Notes under the pieces: generated by a model | What the model was told of the DNA's origin: nothing | The model's database searches: none | Seen by the model: the letters and a program-made list of their open reading frames with translations, nothing else | NCBI GenBank assembly: GCA_051252455.1 | Contig: JBPOFM010000002.1 | Coordinates: 434,001 to 498,000 of the forward strand | Source: JBPOFM01 sp051252455 | GTDB lineage: Bacteria > Bacteroidota > Bacteroidia > Flavobacteriales > Flavobacteriaceae | Direction of reading: 5' to 3' | DNA length: 64,000 bases | Shown here: piece by piece, positions 15,332 through 25,086 of the stretch | How positions within the stretch are numbered: position 1 is the first letter of the stretch | Layout of the letters: every line of letters begins with the position of its first letter | Program-made: the position numbers and the translations under genes

Positions 15332-16108
15332 ATGACGCTTTCAGAATTACATTTAAAAATCCAAAATGCCCCAGAACTCGATTTTGGTACTGTTTTAAGT
15401 GATTGTATTGAACTGTTTAAAAAGTTTTGGGTTCAGGGATTGTTGACCATAGTTATAATTGCGGTAGCGACTATTCCTATTGCGTTGGTCTCACAAGTAA
15501 TTTTGGAATTATTTGGAGTGTTTACGCCAACAATAGTAAGAATGGAAGATTTTAACCTTGAAAATTTTTCAGCACTTTATGGATTTAATGCACTGTACAA
15601 TTTTCCGTTTGCAATTATCACCGTATCAATTCAGATTGCGGTATTAGCAGGTTTCTATCGCATTGTCAAAACAAAGGATGTTGATAAAATACAATCTAGT
15701 GATGATTACTTTTATTTTTTCAAGAAAGAATATTTCGGCAAAATTTTATTGCTGGGATTAGTTCATTCTTTAATCAGTACCGTATCACAGTTTATGTGTT
15801 TTATACCTTATATATATGTATTTGTTCCGTTGATGTATATTTCTGTCATGTTTGCATTTAATTCTGAAAAATCAATGGAGGAAATTTTAAGAGCTAGTTT
15901 TATGCTGGGAAATAAAAAATGGTTGTTGTCTTTTGGGACTTTAATCGTGGCTTTAATTCTCGGGATGCTAGGATTGATAGCATGTTGCATTGGAGTACTG
16001 GTTACAATTCCATTTGTCTATCTTCCTTGTTATGTGATTTATAAAAATGTAGTAGGTTTTGAGGATATGAGTGAATTACATCAAATTGGTCAGCCGCAAG
16101 TTTTTTAA
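15332..16108 (+). CDS. Hypothetical multi-pass membrane protein
   Basis: 258 aa with about five or six hydrophobic segments (about 35-60, 85-112, 142-175 and 200-240). The N-terminal ELDFGTVLSDCIELFKKFWVQGLL and the repeated IxxxFxxxKxxW pattern resemble the DUF975/YciC-like class of bacterial membrane proteins, with no catalytic motif. A Cys pair (ACC) lies in the last helix. It is monocistronic: its own promoter is at 15246 and a strong terminator at 16137. I do not assign a function. Confidence 0.7.
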   Translation: MTLSELHLKIQNAPELDFGTVLSDCIELFKKFWVQGLLTIVIIAVATIPIALVSQVILELFGVFTPTIVRMEDFNLENFSALYGFNALYNFPFAIITVSIQIAVLAGFYRIVKTKDVDKIQSSDDYFYFFKKEYFGKILLLGLVHSLISTVSQFMCFIPYIYVFVPLMYISVMFAFNSEKSMEEILRASFMLGNKKWLLSFGTLIVALILGMLGLIACCIGVLVTIPFVYLPCYVIYKNVVGFEDMSELHQIGQPQVF

Positions 16109-16136
16109 ACAGTTTAATTATTGCCAAATAAAATAT

Positions 16137-16161
16137 AAAGCCTGATTCATCAGGCTTTTTT
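16137..16161 (+). terminator. Rho-independent terminator
   Basis: AAAGCCTGA, loop TTCA, TCAGGCTTT, then T-run. Perfect 9-bp stem, 29 bases after the membrane protein stop. Confidence 0.9.
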
Positions 16162-16219
16162 CATGGATTTTATCGGATAAAATTGTAATTAGTATAGAGC
16201 CAAAGAATATTTAATTAGG

Positions 16220-16247
16220 TTGAATACTTTTTTTTCATATACATTTG
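16220..16247 (+). promoter_or_regulatory. Promoter of topA
   Basis: TTG (16220-16222), 17 bases, TACATTTG (16240-16247). The predicted start of transcription is about 16252, only about 15 bases before the topA ATG at 16267. Confidence 0.65.
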
Positions 16248-16266
16248 TAGCTGTAAATAATTGAAT

Positions 16267-18774
16267 ATGGCGAAGAATTTAGTGATCGTTGAGTCACCTG
16301 CAAAAGCAAAAACCATTGAGAAATTTCTTGGGAAAGAATATAAGGTAGAGTCTAGTTTTGGACATATTGCCGATTTGCCTTCCAAGGAGCTGGGTGTGGA
16401 TGTTGAGGGTGATTTCAAACCAAAATATCAAGTATCCAAAGACAAAAAAGATGTTGTCAAAAAACTAAAGGATTTAGCTAGTAAAGCCGATATGGTTTGG
16501 TTAGCGAGTGATGAGGATCGAGAAGGGGAAGCCATCGCATGGCATTTAGCCGAAACCTTAAAACTTGATAAAGCGAAAACGAAACGTATCGTTTTTCATG
16601 AGATTACAAAATCGGCTATTCAAAAAGCAATTGAAAATCCACGCTCCATTGATTATCATTTAGTGGATGCGCAACAGGCCCGACGTGTTTTGGACCGGAT
16701 TGTTGGGTACGAATTGTCACCTGTATTATGGCGCAAAGTCAAGGGTGGCTTATCCGCAGGTCGTGTTCAGTCGGTTTCCGTGAGATTGATTGTAGAACGC
16801 GAACGTGAAATTTACAATTTTGAAACAGAGGCATCCTACAGAATCGATGCTGAATTCTCAAATGAAGAGGGTCAAACTTTTAAAGCCAAATTACCTAAAT
16901 CATTTGCGACCAAAGAAGAGGCTCAAAAGTTTTTAGAATCTAATAATGGCGCTAATTTCAAAGTAGCCGAATTAGAGAAAAAGCCAGCTAAAAAATCACC
17001 AGCTGCACCATTTACAACTTCAACCTTACAGCAAGAGGCATCTCGTAAATTATATTTTTCTGTAAGTAAGACCATGACTATGGCACAACGTTTATACGAA
17101 GCTGGTCTTATAACTTATATGAGAACGGATAGTGTGAATTTATCCGACGAAGCTAAAAATGGCGCAAAGGCTGAAATTGAAAGCGCTTACGGATCAAAAT
17201 ATAGTAAGTCAAGAAACTATAAAGGAAAATCAAAAGGGGCGCAGGAAGCACATGAGGCGATCCGTCCAACTGACTTTTCCGTGCATTCCGTATCGATTGA
17301 TAGAGACCAAGCGCGTCTGTACGATTTGATTTGGAAACGCGCTATTGCTTCTCAAATGAGTGAAGCAGAACTAGAGCGTACCAATGTTAAAATCAGTGCA
17401 ACAACCCACAAAGAACAGTTTTCTGCGAATGGAGAGGTCATCACTTTTGATGGATTTCTAAAGGTATATTTAGAAGGAACCGATGATGAAGACACAGAGC
17501 AGGAGGGAATGTTGCCGGCAATGAAAACAAATGAGTCTTTGCTTAATCAATATATCACGGCAACAGAAAGATATACACGCCCACCTTACAGATATACCGA
17601 AGCATCTTTAGTAAAACAATTGGAAGAATTGGGTATTGGACGTCCTTCTACTTATGCACCAACTATTTCCACAATTCAAAATAGAAATTATGTTGAAAAG
17701 GGAAATGTGGAAGGAACAGAACGTAATTATGTACAACTGACTTTCAAATCTGGAAACGTAAAAGAAAAGCAGTTAACAGAAAAAGTAGGTTCAGACAAAG
17801 GGAAATTAGTACCAACAGATGTTGGAATGATTGTGACTGATTTTCTTGTCAATCATTTCGAAAGCATTTTGGATTATAATTTTACTGCTAAAATGGAAGC
17901 CGATTTTGATGATATCGCAGAAGGTAAGGAAGATTGGACAAAAATGATGAAAAGCTTCTACAAAGATTTTCATCCACAGGTGGAACATGTCCAAGAAAAC
18001 GCCGAGCGCGAATCGGGAGAACGAATTCTTGGTGAAGATCCGAAAACTGGTAGAACCGTCTTGGTACGTTTAGGTAAATTTGGTCCAATGGTTCAAATCG
18101 GAACACCAGATGATGATGAGGAAAAGCAGCAATATGCAAGTTTGTTGCCAGACCAGCAATTGAGTTCCATTACGTTTGAAGAAGCCTTGGAATTATTTAA
18201 ATTGCCAAAAGATTTAGGCACATATGAAGGCCAAACAGTTGAAGTCAACAATGGACGTTTTGGGCCCTACGTAAAATTTGGTGATTCATTCGTTTCCTTG
18301 CCAAACGGCACGGACCCAATGAGTGTGGAGTTAGATGATGCTATTGTACTTATTAAAGAAAAGCAAAAAGCAGATGCTCCTATTTACAAATATAAAAATT
18401 TGCCAGTCGTAAAAGGTAAAGGGCGTTTTGGACCTTTTATCAAATGGAACAATATGTTCATAAATGTGAATAAAAAATACGATTGGGATAACTTATCTGA
18501 TTCTGATATCGAAACCCTCATTGAAGAGAAAATCCAAAAAGAAATAGATAAACTTATTCATCATTGGGAGGAAGAAGGAATTAAAGTTGAAAAAGCGAGA
18601 TGGGGAAGACATACAGTGTCAAAAGGCAAAACGAAAGTTGAATTGGATAAATCGGTTGATGTCTCCGAAATGACATTGGAAGAAGCCAAAGATTTGATTG
18701 CCAGCAAATCGCCAAAGAAGAAAACTACCGTAAAAAAGAAGCCAACAAAAAAGGCAAAAACTAAAAAGAAATAG
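16267..18774 (+). CDS. topA: DNA topoisomerase I (type IA)
   Basis: 835 aa from the ATG at 16267; a TTG two codons upstream is less likely. It relaxes negative supercoils. The Toprim domain opens with NLVIVESPAKAKTIEKFLG and has the acidic DEDREGE motif. The active-site tyrosine is in LITYMRTDSVNLS. The C-terminus has three TOPRIM-C-type repeats (GKFGPMVQIG, GRFGPYVKFG, GRFGPFIKW) instead of Cys4 zinc fingers, followed by a Lys-rich tail, typical for Bacteroidota. It precedes the arginase-like gene and gldKLMN, a gene order I know from other flavobacteria. Confidence 0.97.
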   Translation: MAKNLVIVESPAKAKTIEKFLGKEYKVESSFGHIADLPSKELGVDVEGDFKPKYQVSKDKKDVVKKLKDLASKADMVWLASDEDREGEAIAWHLAETLKLDKAKTKRIVFHEITKSAIQKAIENPRSIDYHLVDAQQARRVLDRIVGYELSPVLWRKVKGGLSAGRVQSVSVRLIVEREREIYNFETEASYRIDAEFSNEEGQTFKAKLPKSFATKEEAQKFLESNNGANFKVAELEKKPAKKSPAAPFTTSTLQQEASRKLYFSVSKTMTMAQRLYEAGLITYMRTDSVNLSDEAKNGAKAEIESAYGSKYSKSRNYKGKSKGAQEAHEAIRPTDFSVHSVSIDRDQARLYDLIWKRAIASQMSEAELERTNVKISATTHKEQFSANGEVITFDGFLKVYLEGTDDEDTEQEGMLPAMKTNESLLNQYITATERYTRPPYRYTEASLVKQLEELGIGRPSTYAPTISTIQNRNYVEKGNVEGTERNYVQLTFKSGNVKEKQLTEKVGSDKGKLVPTDVGMIVTDFLVNHFESILDYNFTAKMEADFDDIAEGKEDWTKMMKSFYKDFHPQVEHVQENAERESGERILGEDPKTGRTVLVRLGKFGPMVQIGTPDDDEEKQQYASLLPDQQLSSITFEEALELFKLPKDLGTYEGQTVEVNNGRFGPYVKFGDSFVSLPNGTDPMSVELDDAIVLIKEKQKADAPIYKYKNLPVVKGKGRFGPFIKWNNMFINVNKKYDWDNLSDSDIETLIEEKIQKEIDKLIHHWEEEGIKVEKARWGRHTVSKGKTKVELDKSVDVSEMTLEEAKDLIASKSPKKKTTVKKKPTKKAKTKKK

Positions 18775-18949
18775 GACATAGACATTTGTGAATCTTTTGT
18801 CCTTGGTGTTTTTGCATTTTTTAGGCAAAAAAATAACAGTATCCGTATTATTTGACTCTATTTTTGCTTTTCTAAAGTAAAAAAAGTAAATAATTCTACA
18901 GATATTTGTAAAAGATAATCCGTTATAAATCCTTGAAATATATTATTTC

Positions 18950-20116
18950 ATGAACTTCAATTTTCTCTCACCAGTGTCTGATTCGGTTTTGGCACATAAT
19001 GAATTATTATCAGATCAAGCGCTAGGAAAAAAGATTAGGATTCATTCTAAACAACATGGTATTCCTGATTTAGAGGATGTAAAGATGGCCATTATCGGTG
19101 TGTTGGAAAACAGATATGACGTTAATTATATAGGAGAGGATTTCAGTTTTGATACAGTTAGAGTCTCACTCTACGGATTATTTCCCGGAAATTGGCATAC
19201 GACAGTTGCCGATTTGGGAGATATATTGAAAGGAGAAACAGTTGAAGATACTTACTTCGCCTTGAAAGCTACGTTGGCCGTTTTGTTGGAAAAAAAAATC
19301 ATACCTATTATATTAGGAGGAAGTCAGGATTTAACCTATCCTAATTATCGAGCTTACGATACCTTCTCACCGATGGTCAATATTGTAAACGTAGATTGCA
19401 ATTTTGATTTAGGAGATGCAACGCAGCCAATTAAGAATAACAGTTATTTAGGGAAGATCATTTTAGAGCAACCATATAACCTTTTTAATTATTCGACCAT
19501 TGGATTTCAAACCTATTTCAATTCACAAGAAGAAATAGATTTGATGGAAAAACTCTATTTTGAGGCCTATCGTTTGGGTGAGATTTCAAAATCGATCAAT
19601 TTGGTTGAGCCTGTAATGCGTGATGCCCATATTGTAAGTTTAGATTTGAAATCGGTCAGGGCTTCAGAAGTGTCATCGAATCAGAAGTATTCGCCTAATG
19701 GCTTCGATGGAAAGGAGATTTGTGCAATTTCAAGATATGCAGGTATCAGCAATAAAGTCTCATCGTTTGGCGTTTATGAATATTCTCCTTCTAAAGATGA
19801 TCATATTACATCCATGTTGATTGCTCAAATAGTATGGTATTTTATTGAAGGAGTCAATTGTCGTATTAAAGATGATGATTTCAAAGTGGATGATAATTAT
19901 CAAAAATATAATGTGCTAGTTGAAGATGAAGATCTTATCTTTTACAAAAGCGTTAAAACTGGGCGTTGGTGGATTGAGATCCCTTTTTTGCCAAATGTTA
20001 ATAATAAATTAAAAAAGCATACGTTATTACCATGCATGCATGACGATTATTTGGAAGCGAGTCACGGTAAAATACCAGAAAGATGGTATAAGGCGTATAA
20101 AAAGAACAGTTTTTGA
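18950..20116 (+). CDS. Arginase/formimidoylglutamase-fold protein with degraded metal site
   Basis: 388 aa with the ureohydrolase (arginase) fold order of motifs. The usual GGDHS reads GGSQD (123-127), DAHxD reads DCNFD (149-153), and SxDxD reads SLDLK (230-234). So two metal-binding His (now Gln126 and Asn151) and one Asp (now Lys234) are replaced. I infer a non-catalytic protein, although databases may call it formimidoylglutamase. It sits between topA and gldK on the same strand, 173 bp before gldK, so a structural or regulatory link to gliding/T9SS is possible. Fold assignment is good; function is open. Confidence 0.8.
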   Translation: MNFNFLSPVSDSVLAHNELLSDQALGKKIRIHSKQHGIPDLEDVKMAIIGVLENRYDVNYIGEDFSFDTVRVSLYGLFPGNWHTTVADLGDILKGETVEDTYFALKATLAVLLEKKIIPIILGGSQDLTYPNYRAYDTFSPMVNIVNVDCNFDLGDATQPIKNNSYLGKIILEQPYNLFNYSTIGFQTYFNSQEEIDLMEKLYFEAYRLGEISKSINLVEPVMRDAHIVSLDLKSVRASEVSSNQKYSPNGFDGKEICAISRYAGISNKVSSFGVYEYSPSKDDHITSMLIAQIVWYFIEGVNCRIKDDDFKVDDNYQKYNVLVEDEDLIFYKSVKTGRWWIEIPFLPNVNNKLKKHTLLPCMHDDYLEASHGKIPERWYKAYKKNSF

Positions 20117-20289
20117 TTACATTTGCAAAACAACATTTAACATTTTATTAATCGATGAAGTGCATTTTTTTAGGATAAAGTGTAAAAAAGATTAAAAAAA
20201 AATTGTTTATTTGAAAATATATAGATATGTTTACCACCTCAAATTTTTTAAGACCAAATTTAACACTAATATTTTAACCTCGAGTTTAT

Positions 20290-21666
20290 ATGAATATGAA
20301 AAAGTTTGTTTTATTGACCGCTGTTTTGGCTCTATTGGCTAGTTGTGGCTCTGGTGACAGAGGAGAGCTGGTTGGAGTCAAAGGAAAGAAATGGCATCCT
20401 GAAAAACCTTATGGTATGGCATTGGTTCCTGGTGGAGCCTTTATCATGGGTAAATCGGATGACGATTTAGCTGGTGTGCAAGATGCACCAACTAAAACCG
20501 CTACTGTAAGTGCCTTTTACATGGATGAAACCGAAATCACAAATAACGAGTACCGTCAGTTTGTATATTGGGTAAGAGATTCAATACTTAGAACCAAATT
20601 GGCTATTTTGGCTGATGAAGTTGGGCAGACTCCTGGTTCTGGTGGAATTGGCGAATTTGCATTTAATGATGCTGATCCTGAAAATATGTCTGTATACGAA
20701 AAGTATATGTATGACAATTATAGTGGTTTAGGCCCTACAGGATACGAAGGTCGAAAATTAAATAAAGATGCTGAGTTGATTTTTGATACTTCAGACTATC
20801 CAGATGAGTACTATGCTGAAGTTATGGATACTATGTATCTACCACTTGAAGAATCTTACAACGGACAACGTACCTGGGATGTAAAGAAATTTAAATTCCA
20901 ATACACATTTATGGACATTGCAAAGGCTGCAAAAAACAAAAACCAAAAACGCTCAGAATTTATTACTCAAGAAGAAGTTGAGGTGTATCCTGACACAACT
21001 GCATGGATTAGAGATTTCGCCTATTCTTATAATGAACCAATGCATAATGATTATTTCTGGCATGCTGCTTATGGAGAATATCCTGTAGTAGGTGTATCAT
21101 GGAAACAGGCAAATGCATTTTGCCAATGGAGAACATTGAATAAAAATGGATACCAAAAGAAAAGAGGTGCACAACCAGTAAACCGTTTCAGACTGCCGTC
21201 TGAAGCAGAATGGGAATATGCTGCTAGAGGTGGTCTACAAGGAGCAACCTATCCTTGGGGAGGTCCTTATGCAAAAAATGACAGAGGCTGTTTTATGGCT
21301 AACTTTAAGCCATTACGTGGTGACTATGCCGCAGATCAAGCATTGTATACTGTAGAAGCAAAATCTTATGATCCTAATGATTTCAACCTTTACAACATGG
21401 CTGGTAACGTATCGGAATGGGTAAATGGTTCTTATGATCCAGGTTCTTATGAGTATATGTCAACAATCAATCCTAATGTCAATGACGCAGACAATCAACG
21501 TAAAGTTGTACGTGGTGGCTCTTGGAAAGACGTTGCTTACTTCTTACAAGTGAGTTCTAGAGACTATGAATATGCAGATTCTGCAAGAAGTTATATCGGG
21601 TTTAGAACAGTTCAAGATTATATGGGAACTGACGTAACAGCTAATGCCGCTACAAACGGTAATTAA
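20290..21666 (+). CDS. gldK: Gliding motility / T9SS lipoprotein GldK
   Basis: 458 aa. Lipoprotein signal ending ALLASCGSG (lipobox Cys about residue 19). The body is a formylglycine-generating-enzyme (SUMF1/FGE-sulfatase) fold: PGGAFIMGKSDDD near the start, PVVGVSWKQANAFCQW, RLPSEAEWEYAARGG, and a final NVSEWVNGSYDP...VVRGGSWKD...GFRTV. GldK forms the periplasmic ring with GldN in the type IX secretion system. An alternative ATG lies two codons in (20296). It is first of four consecutive gld genes. Confidence 0.97.
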   Translation: MNMKKFVLLTAVLALLASCGSGDRGELVGVKGKKWHPEKPYGMALVPGGAFIMGKSDDDLAGVQDAPTKTATVSAFYMDETEITNNEYRQFVYWVRDSILRTKLAILADEVGQTPGSGGIGEFAFNDADPENMSVYEKYMYDNYSGLGPTGYEGRKLNKDAELIFDTSDYPDEYYAEVMDTMYLPLEESYNGQRTWDVKKFKFQYTFMDIAKAAKNKNQKRSEFITQEEVEVYPDTTAWIRDFAYSYNEPMHNDYFWHAAYGEYPVVGVSWKQANAFCQWRTLNKNGYQKKRGAQPVNRFRLPSEAEWEYAARGGLQGATYPWGGPYAKNDRGCFMANFKPLRGDYAADQALYTVEAKSYDPNDFNLYNMAGNVSEWVNGSYDPGSYEYMSTINPNVNDADNQRKVVRGGSWKDVAYFLQVSSRDYEYADSARSYIGFRTVQDYMGTDVTANAATNGN

Positions 21667-21740
21667 AAACAACAAACAATTAACAACAAACAACTAATAT
21701 TAATCTTTTTAAGTAATCAACTTAACTAAAACAAAAAATT

Positions 21741-22373
21741 ATGGCACAATCAAGAGCAAGTAAAAAATTAATGAACATGGTTTACGGTCTAGGAGCAGCA
21801 ATTGTAATCCTAGGAGCACTTTTTAAAATTATGCACTGGCCTTTCGGTGATCTTATGCTTATCGTAGGGTTAGTAACAGAAGCAATCGTATTTACCGTGT
21901 CTGCCTTCGAACCTGTTGACGATGAATTAGATTGGTCATTGGTGTATCCGGAATTAACTGGAGGACAAGGTCTTAATAAGAAAAAAGAACAACCTAAAGA
22001 TGCTGAAGGTTTATTATCTCAAAAATTAGATAATTTATTGAAAGATGCTAAAATTGATGGTGAATTGATGGCAAGTTTAGGGACAAGTATCAAGAATTTT
22101 GAAGGCGCTGCAAAAGGTATCAACCCAACTATTGATTCTATTGCTGCTACTAAAAAGTATGGTGAAGAAATGTCTTTGGCTGCCGCTCAAATGGAGTCTT
22201 TGAATAGTCTTTACAAAGTACAAATGGATGCTGCAAGTCGTCAAGCATCTATCAATGAAGAAGCTGTTGAAAACGCAACTAAATTGAAAGAACAAATGCA
22301 AGCTATGGCTTCTAACCTGTCATCATTGAATGGTGTCTATGGTGGAATGCTTTCTGCAATGACTAGAAACTAA
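21741..22373 (+). CDS. gldL: T9SS inner-membrane motor protein GldL
   Basis: 210 aa. Two N-terminal membrane helices (about 13-32 and 38-56) hold the charged residues used in proton-driven rotation: E47 in helix 2 matches the essential glutamate of GldL, with E57 and K29 nearby. The C-terminal part is a cytoplasmic coiled coil. With GldM it forms the motor that powers gliding and T9SS secretion. It is 74 bp downstream of gldK and 51 bp upstream of gldM. Confidence 0.97.
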   Translation: MAQSRASKKLMNMVYGLGAAIVILGALFKIMHWPFGDLMLIVGLVTEAIVFTVSAFEPVDDELDWSLVYPELTGGQGLNKKKEQPKDAEGLLSQKLDNLLKDAKIDGELMASLGTSIKNFEGAAKGINPTIDSIAATKKYGEEMSLAAAQMESLNSLYKVQMDAASRQASINEEAVENATKLKEQMQAMASNLSSLNGVYGGMLSAMTRN

Positions 22374-22424
22374 TTAGGAATTAGTAAAATTTAAAAACAA
22401 TTTAACAACTAAAACTAATTAGAA

Positions 22425-23966
22425 ATGGCAGGAGGAAAATTATCCGCAAGGCAGAAAATGATTAACTTGATGTATTTGGTTTTCATTGCGATGTTAGCAT
22501 TGAATATGTCAAAAGAAGTATTATCAGCGTTTGGTTTGATGAATGAAAGAATTTCAGACTCGAATCAATCGGCAACAGTTAGAAATGCAGCTTTTATGCA
22601 AGGTTTGGCTGATAAGGTTGAAGAACAACCAGCCAAATACCAACCTTTAAAAGCGCAAGCTGATCAAATTGATGCACTTTCATCGGAATTCAATTCATAT
22701 TTAGAAGGTATTAAAACAGAGCTTATGGCGACAGTTGAAGACCCTACAGCGTATGAAAAAATGGATAAAACTAACCATTTGGATGAAAAATGGTTCAGTG
22801 GTGATAAAGTGACTAAAGCTGGTCAAGAATTTTTAGATAATATTGATAAGTATAGAAATGGAGTCATCGCTGTACTTGGAGATTCAAATAAAGATATTCA
22901 AGCAGATATAGTTAAAAAGTTCTCTCCGAGCACAGTTACTACGAGTGCTGGTATCACTAAACCATGGTTAACGTATCATTTTGAAGGTTTCCCTATGGTT
23001 GCATCTTTGACAAAAATTACTCAAATGCAAGCAGACGTTAAAACTGTGGAATCTGAAGTATTGTCAAGTATGTTGGCTGGTAAACTTAAAATTGAGGCAT
23101 CTTTAACCAATTTTGATGCGATCGTTGTTCCAAGCAAAACAGCATTTTTCTCTGGAGAGGAATTTACAGGAACAATTATTTTAGGTAAGAAGGATAATAC
23201 CTTAAGAGCTGATAAAGTTATTATCAATGGAAAGGAGTTAGATGCCGATGCTATGCAAGCTGGTAAGACGGTTCTTAAATTTCCAGCAGGAGCTGTAGGT
23301 GAAAGAGAAATTAAAGGTGAATTTCAATTTAAAGAAGGAGATTCAATCATTACAATTCCAGTACAAAGTACGTACGCTGTAGTGCCAAAACCAAACTCTG
23401 CTACTATTTCTGCGGATAAGATGAATGTAGTTTATCGTGGTGTTGTTAATCCAATGACAATTTCTTTCGCAGGTGTTTCAGATAACAATGTATCTGTAAG
23501 TGCTCCAGGTTTATCAAAAGGTTCAGGTGTTGGAAAATACAATATTAGCCCAGGTCAAGGAAGAGAATTGGTAATCAATGTTACAGGTACGTTACCTGAC
23601 GGATCAAAAGTGTCTGATAAAGCGACATTCCGTATTAAGGATATTCCAAAACCTTCTGGAACTATTGCAGGTCAACAAGACAACGTTAGCTTACCAAAGC
23701 AGAATGTTGAAATTGGTACTGTAGGAGCTGTATTGAATGATTTTGATTTCGAATTAAGTCTTGCTGTTACATCATTTAAAGTGAAAGTCCCTGGACAACC
23801 ATCTGTAAATGTAAATGGTAACAAAATGAACGATCAAGCAAAAAATGCAATTCGTAAGGCATCAAGAGGTGATGGTATCCAAATTTTTGATATCAAAGCT
23901 TCAATCATTGGAAACCCGGTGAAATTACCTAACGTTTCACCAGTTTTTGTTGAAGTATCAAACTAA
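22425..23966 (+). CDS. gldM: T9SS motor and periplasmic shaft protein GldM
   Basis: 513 aa, usual length. One membrane helix near the N-terminus (KMINLMYLVFIAMLALNMSKEVL) is followed by a long periplasmic region of stacked helical and beta domains ending in PVFVEVSN. It spans from the GldL base through the periplasm to the GldK-GldN ring. It is third in the gld operon. Confidence 0.97.
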   Translation: MAGGKLSARQKMINLMYLVFIAMLALNMSKEVLSAFGLMNERISDSNQSATVRNAAFMQGLADKVEEQPAKYQPLKAQADQIDALSSEFNSYLEGIKTELMATVEDPTAYEKMDKTNHLDEKWFSGDKVTKAGQEFLDNIDKYRNGVIAVLGDSNKDIQADIVKKFSPSTVTTSAGITKPWLTYHFEGFPMVASLTKITQMQADVKTVESEVLSSMLAGKLKIEASLTNFDAIVVPSKTAFFSGEEFTGTIILGKKDNTLRADKVIINGKELDADAMQAGKTVLKFPAGAVGEREIKGEFQFKEGDSIITIPVQSTYAVVPKPNSATISADKMNVVYRGVVNPMTISFAGVSDNNVSVSAPGLSKGSGVGKYNISPGQGRELVINVTGTLPDGSKVSDKATFRIKDIPKPSGTIAGQQDNVSLPKQNVEIGTVGAVLNDFDFELSLAVTSFKVKVPGQPSVNVNGNKMNDQAKNAIRKASRGDGIQIFDIKASIIGNPVKLPNVSPVFVEVSN

Positions 23967-24035
23967 TTATAATTTAGGTAGCGTTTTAGCGTTCTAAAGA
24001 TGCTAAAGCTATTGTCCCAAATAATACGAAGAATT

Positions 24036-24935
24036 ATGAATTTAAAAAGTTTTTTATTAACCGTTGTAGGTGTGAGTATCGCGACAAGTTCTTTCGCTCA
24101 AGCAAACTTGTTAAGTGCTAGAACGCCTGATGAAATTGGCAAGAAAACCGAAGCCCAGTTGGCGATGGATAATGACAAGCCTTTGGAGTATGGGTATGTT
24201 GATGATAGAGATATCTTATTCTCAAAAATGACTTGGGAAAAAGTTGTCCTTGATGAACGTGTGAATTTTCCTCTCTATTTTCCTGTTGATACGAACAATA
24301 TCGGGAAGGATCGACGTTCACTTTACGATGTTTTGGTAAAGAATATCAATGATGGTAACATAGAAACTATGTATGATGATTCATATTTTACGGCAAAACG
24401 TACTTTGAAGGACATTGAGTCTGCTTTGCATAAAGTTGATACTCTAGACATTGGTTACCAACAGTATAATGCTGAAGGTAAAGTGGATCAGGAGTACATT
24501 ACTAGAAGAGATATTCAATCCTATGACATCAGTGCTTACCTAATCAAAGGATTGTGGTATTTTGACAAACGTCAAGGCGAATTGAAATATCGTATTTTGG
24601 GAATTGCACCAGCTGCACCTGATGTCAACTTTATCGATTCTGAAGACGAGGCCAACAAACAACCAATTGCTTTATTCTGGGTGTTTTATCCAGAAGTAAG
24701 ACAGATTCTTCATGAAGCGAAAGCATTCAATAATAAAAACAGTGCAATGCCTATTTCGTTTGATCATTTGTTAAATGCAAGACGTTTTAATGGCTATATG
24801 TACAAAGAAGAGAATGTTTATGGCGATAGAGAAGTTAAAGAATATGTTGCTGATAATGCATTAATGCAATTGTTAGAATCGGATCGTATCAAAGATAAAA
24901 TTCGTGATTTCGAACAAGATATGTGGTCTTACTAA
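24036..24935 (+). CDS. gldN: Gliding motility / T9SS protein GldN
   Basis: 299 aa from the ATG at 24036, which gives a clean signal peptide (MNLKSFLLTVVGVSIATSSFAQ). A longer frame opening at 24000 adds 12 residues that break the signal. GldN forms the periplasmic ring with GldK. Recognisable segments are ERVNFPLYFPVD, IKGLWYFDKRQGELKYRILGIAPA and FWVFYPEVR. It is the last gld gene here: no gldO paralogue follows, and a terminator lies at 24962. Confidence 0.95.
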   Translation: MNLKSFLLTVVGVSIATSSFAQANLLSARTPDEIGKKTEAQLAMDNDKPLEYGYVDDRDILFSKMTWEKVVLDERVNFPLYFPVDTNNIGKDRRSLYDVLVKNINDGNIETMYDDSYFTAKRTLKDIESALHKVDTLDIGYQQYNAEGKVDQEYITRRDIQSYDISAYLIKGLWYFDKRQGELKYRILGIAPAAPDVNFIDSEDEANKQPIALFWVFYPEVRQILHEAKAFNNKNSAMPISFDHLLNARRFNGYMYKEENVYGDREVKEYVADNALMQLLESDRIKDKIRDFEQDMWSY

Positions 24936-24961
24936 TGGGTAAGTCTCAATAGAATAGCAAT

Positions 24962-24995
24962 AACGCTCACTTTTAAAGTGGGCGTTTTGTTTTTT
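24962..24995 (+). terminator. Rho-independent terminator of gldKLMN
   Basis: AACGCTCAC...GTGGGCGTT stem with one T-G wobble, A-T rich top and a T-rich tail, 27 bases after the gldN stop. Confidence 0.85.
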
Positions 24996-25073
24996 ACATG
25001 CTATTAGTTGCGAATCTATTTAAGGTTTATTGATTTTTAATATAAGATATTTACTAAAACCTTATTTCTTCTT

Positions 25074-25081
25074 TATTTTTG
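25074..25081 (+). promoter_or_regulatory. -7 box TATTTTTG just before the FAD oxidoreductase ATG
   Basis: Exact TAnnTTTG match ending 5 bases before the ATG at 25087, so transcription would begin almost at the start codon. No TTG at the right spacing is seen. Confidence 0.35.
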
Positions 25082-25086
25082 TTTCC

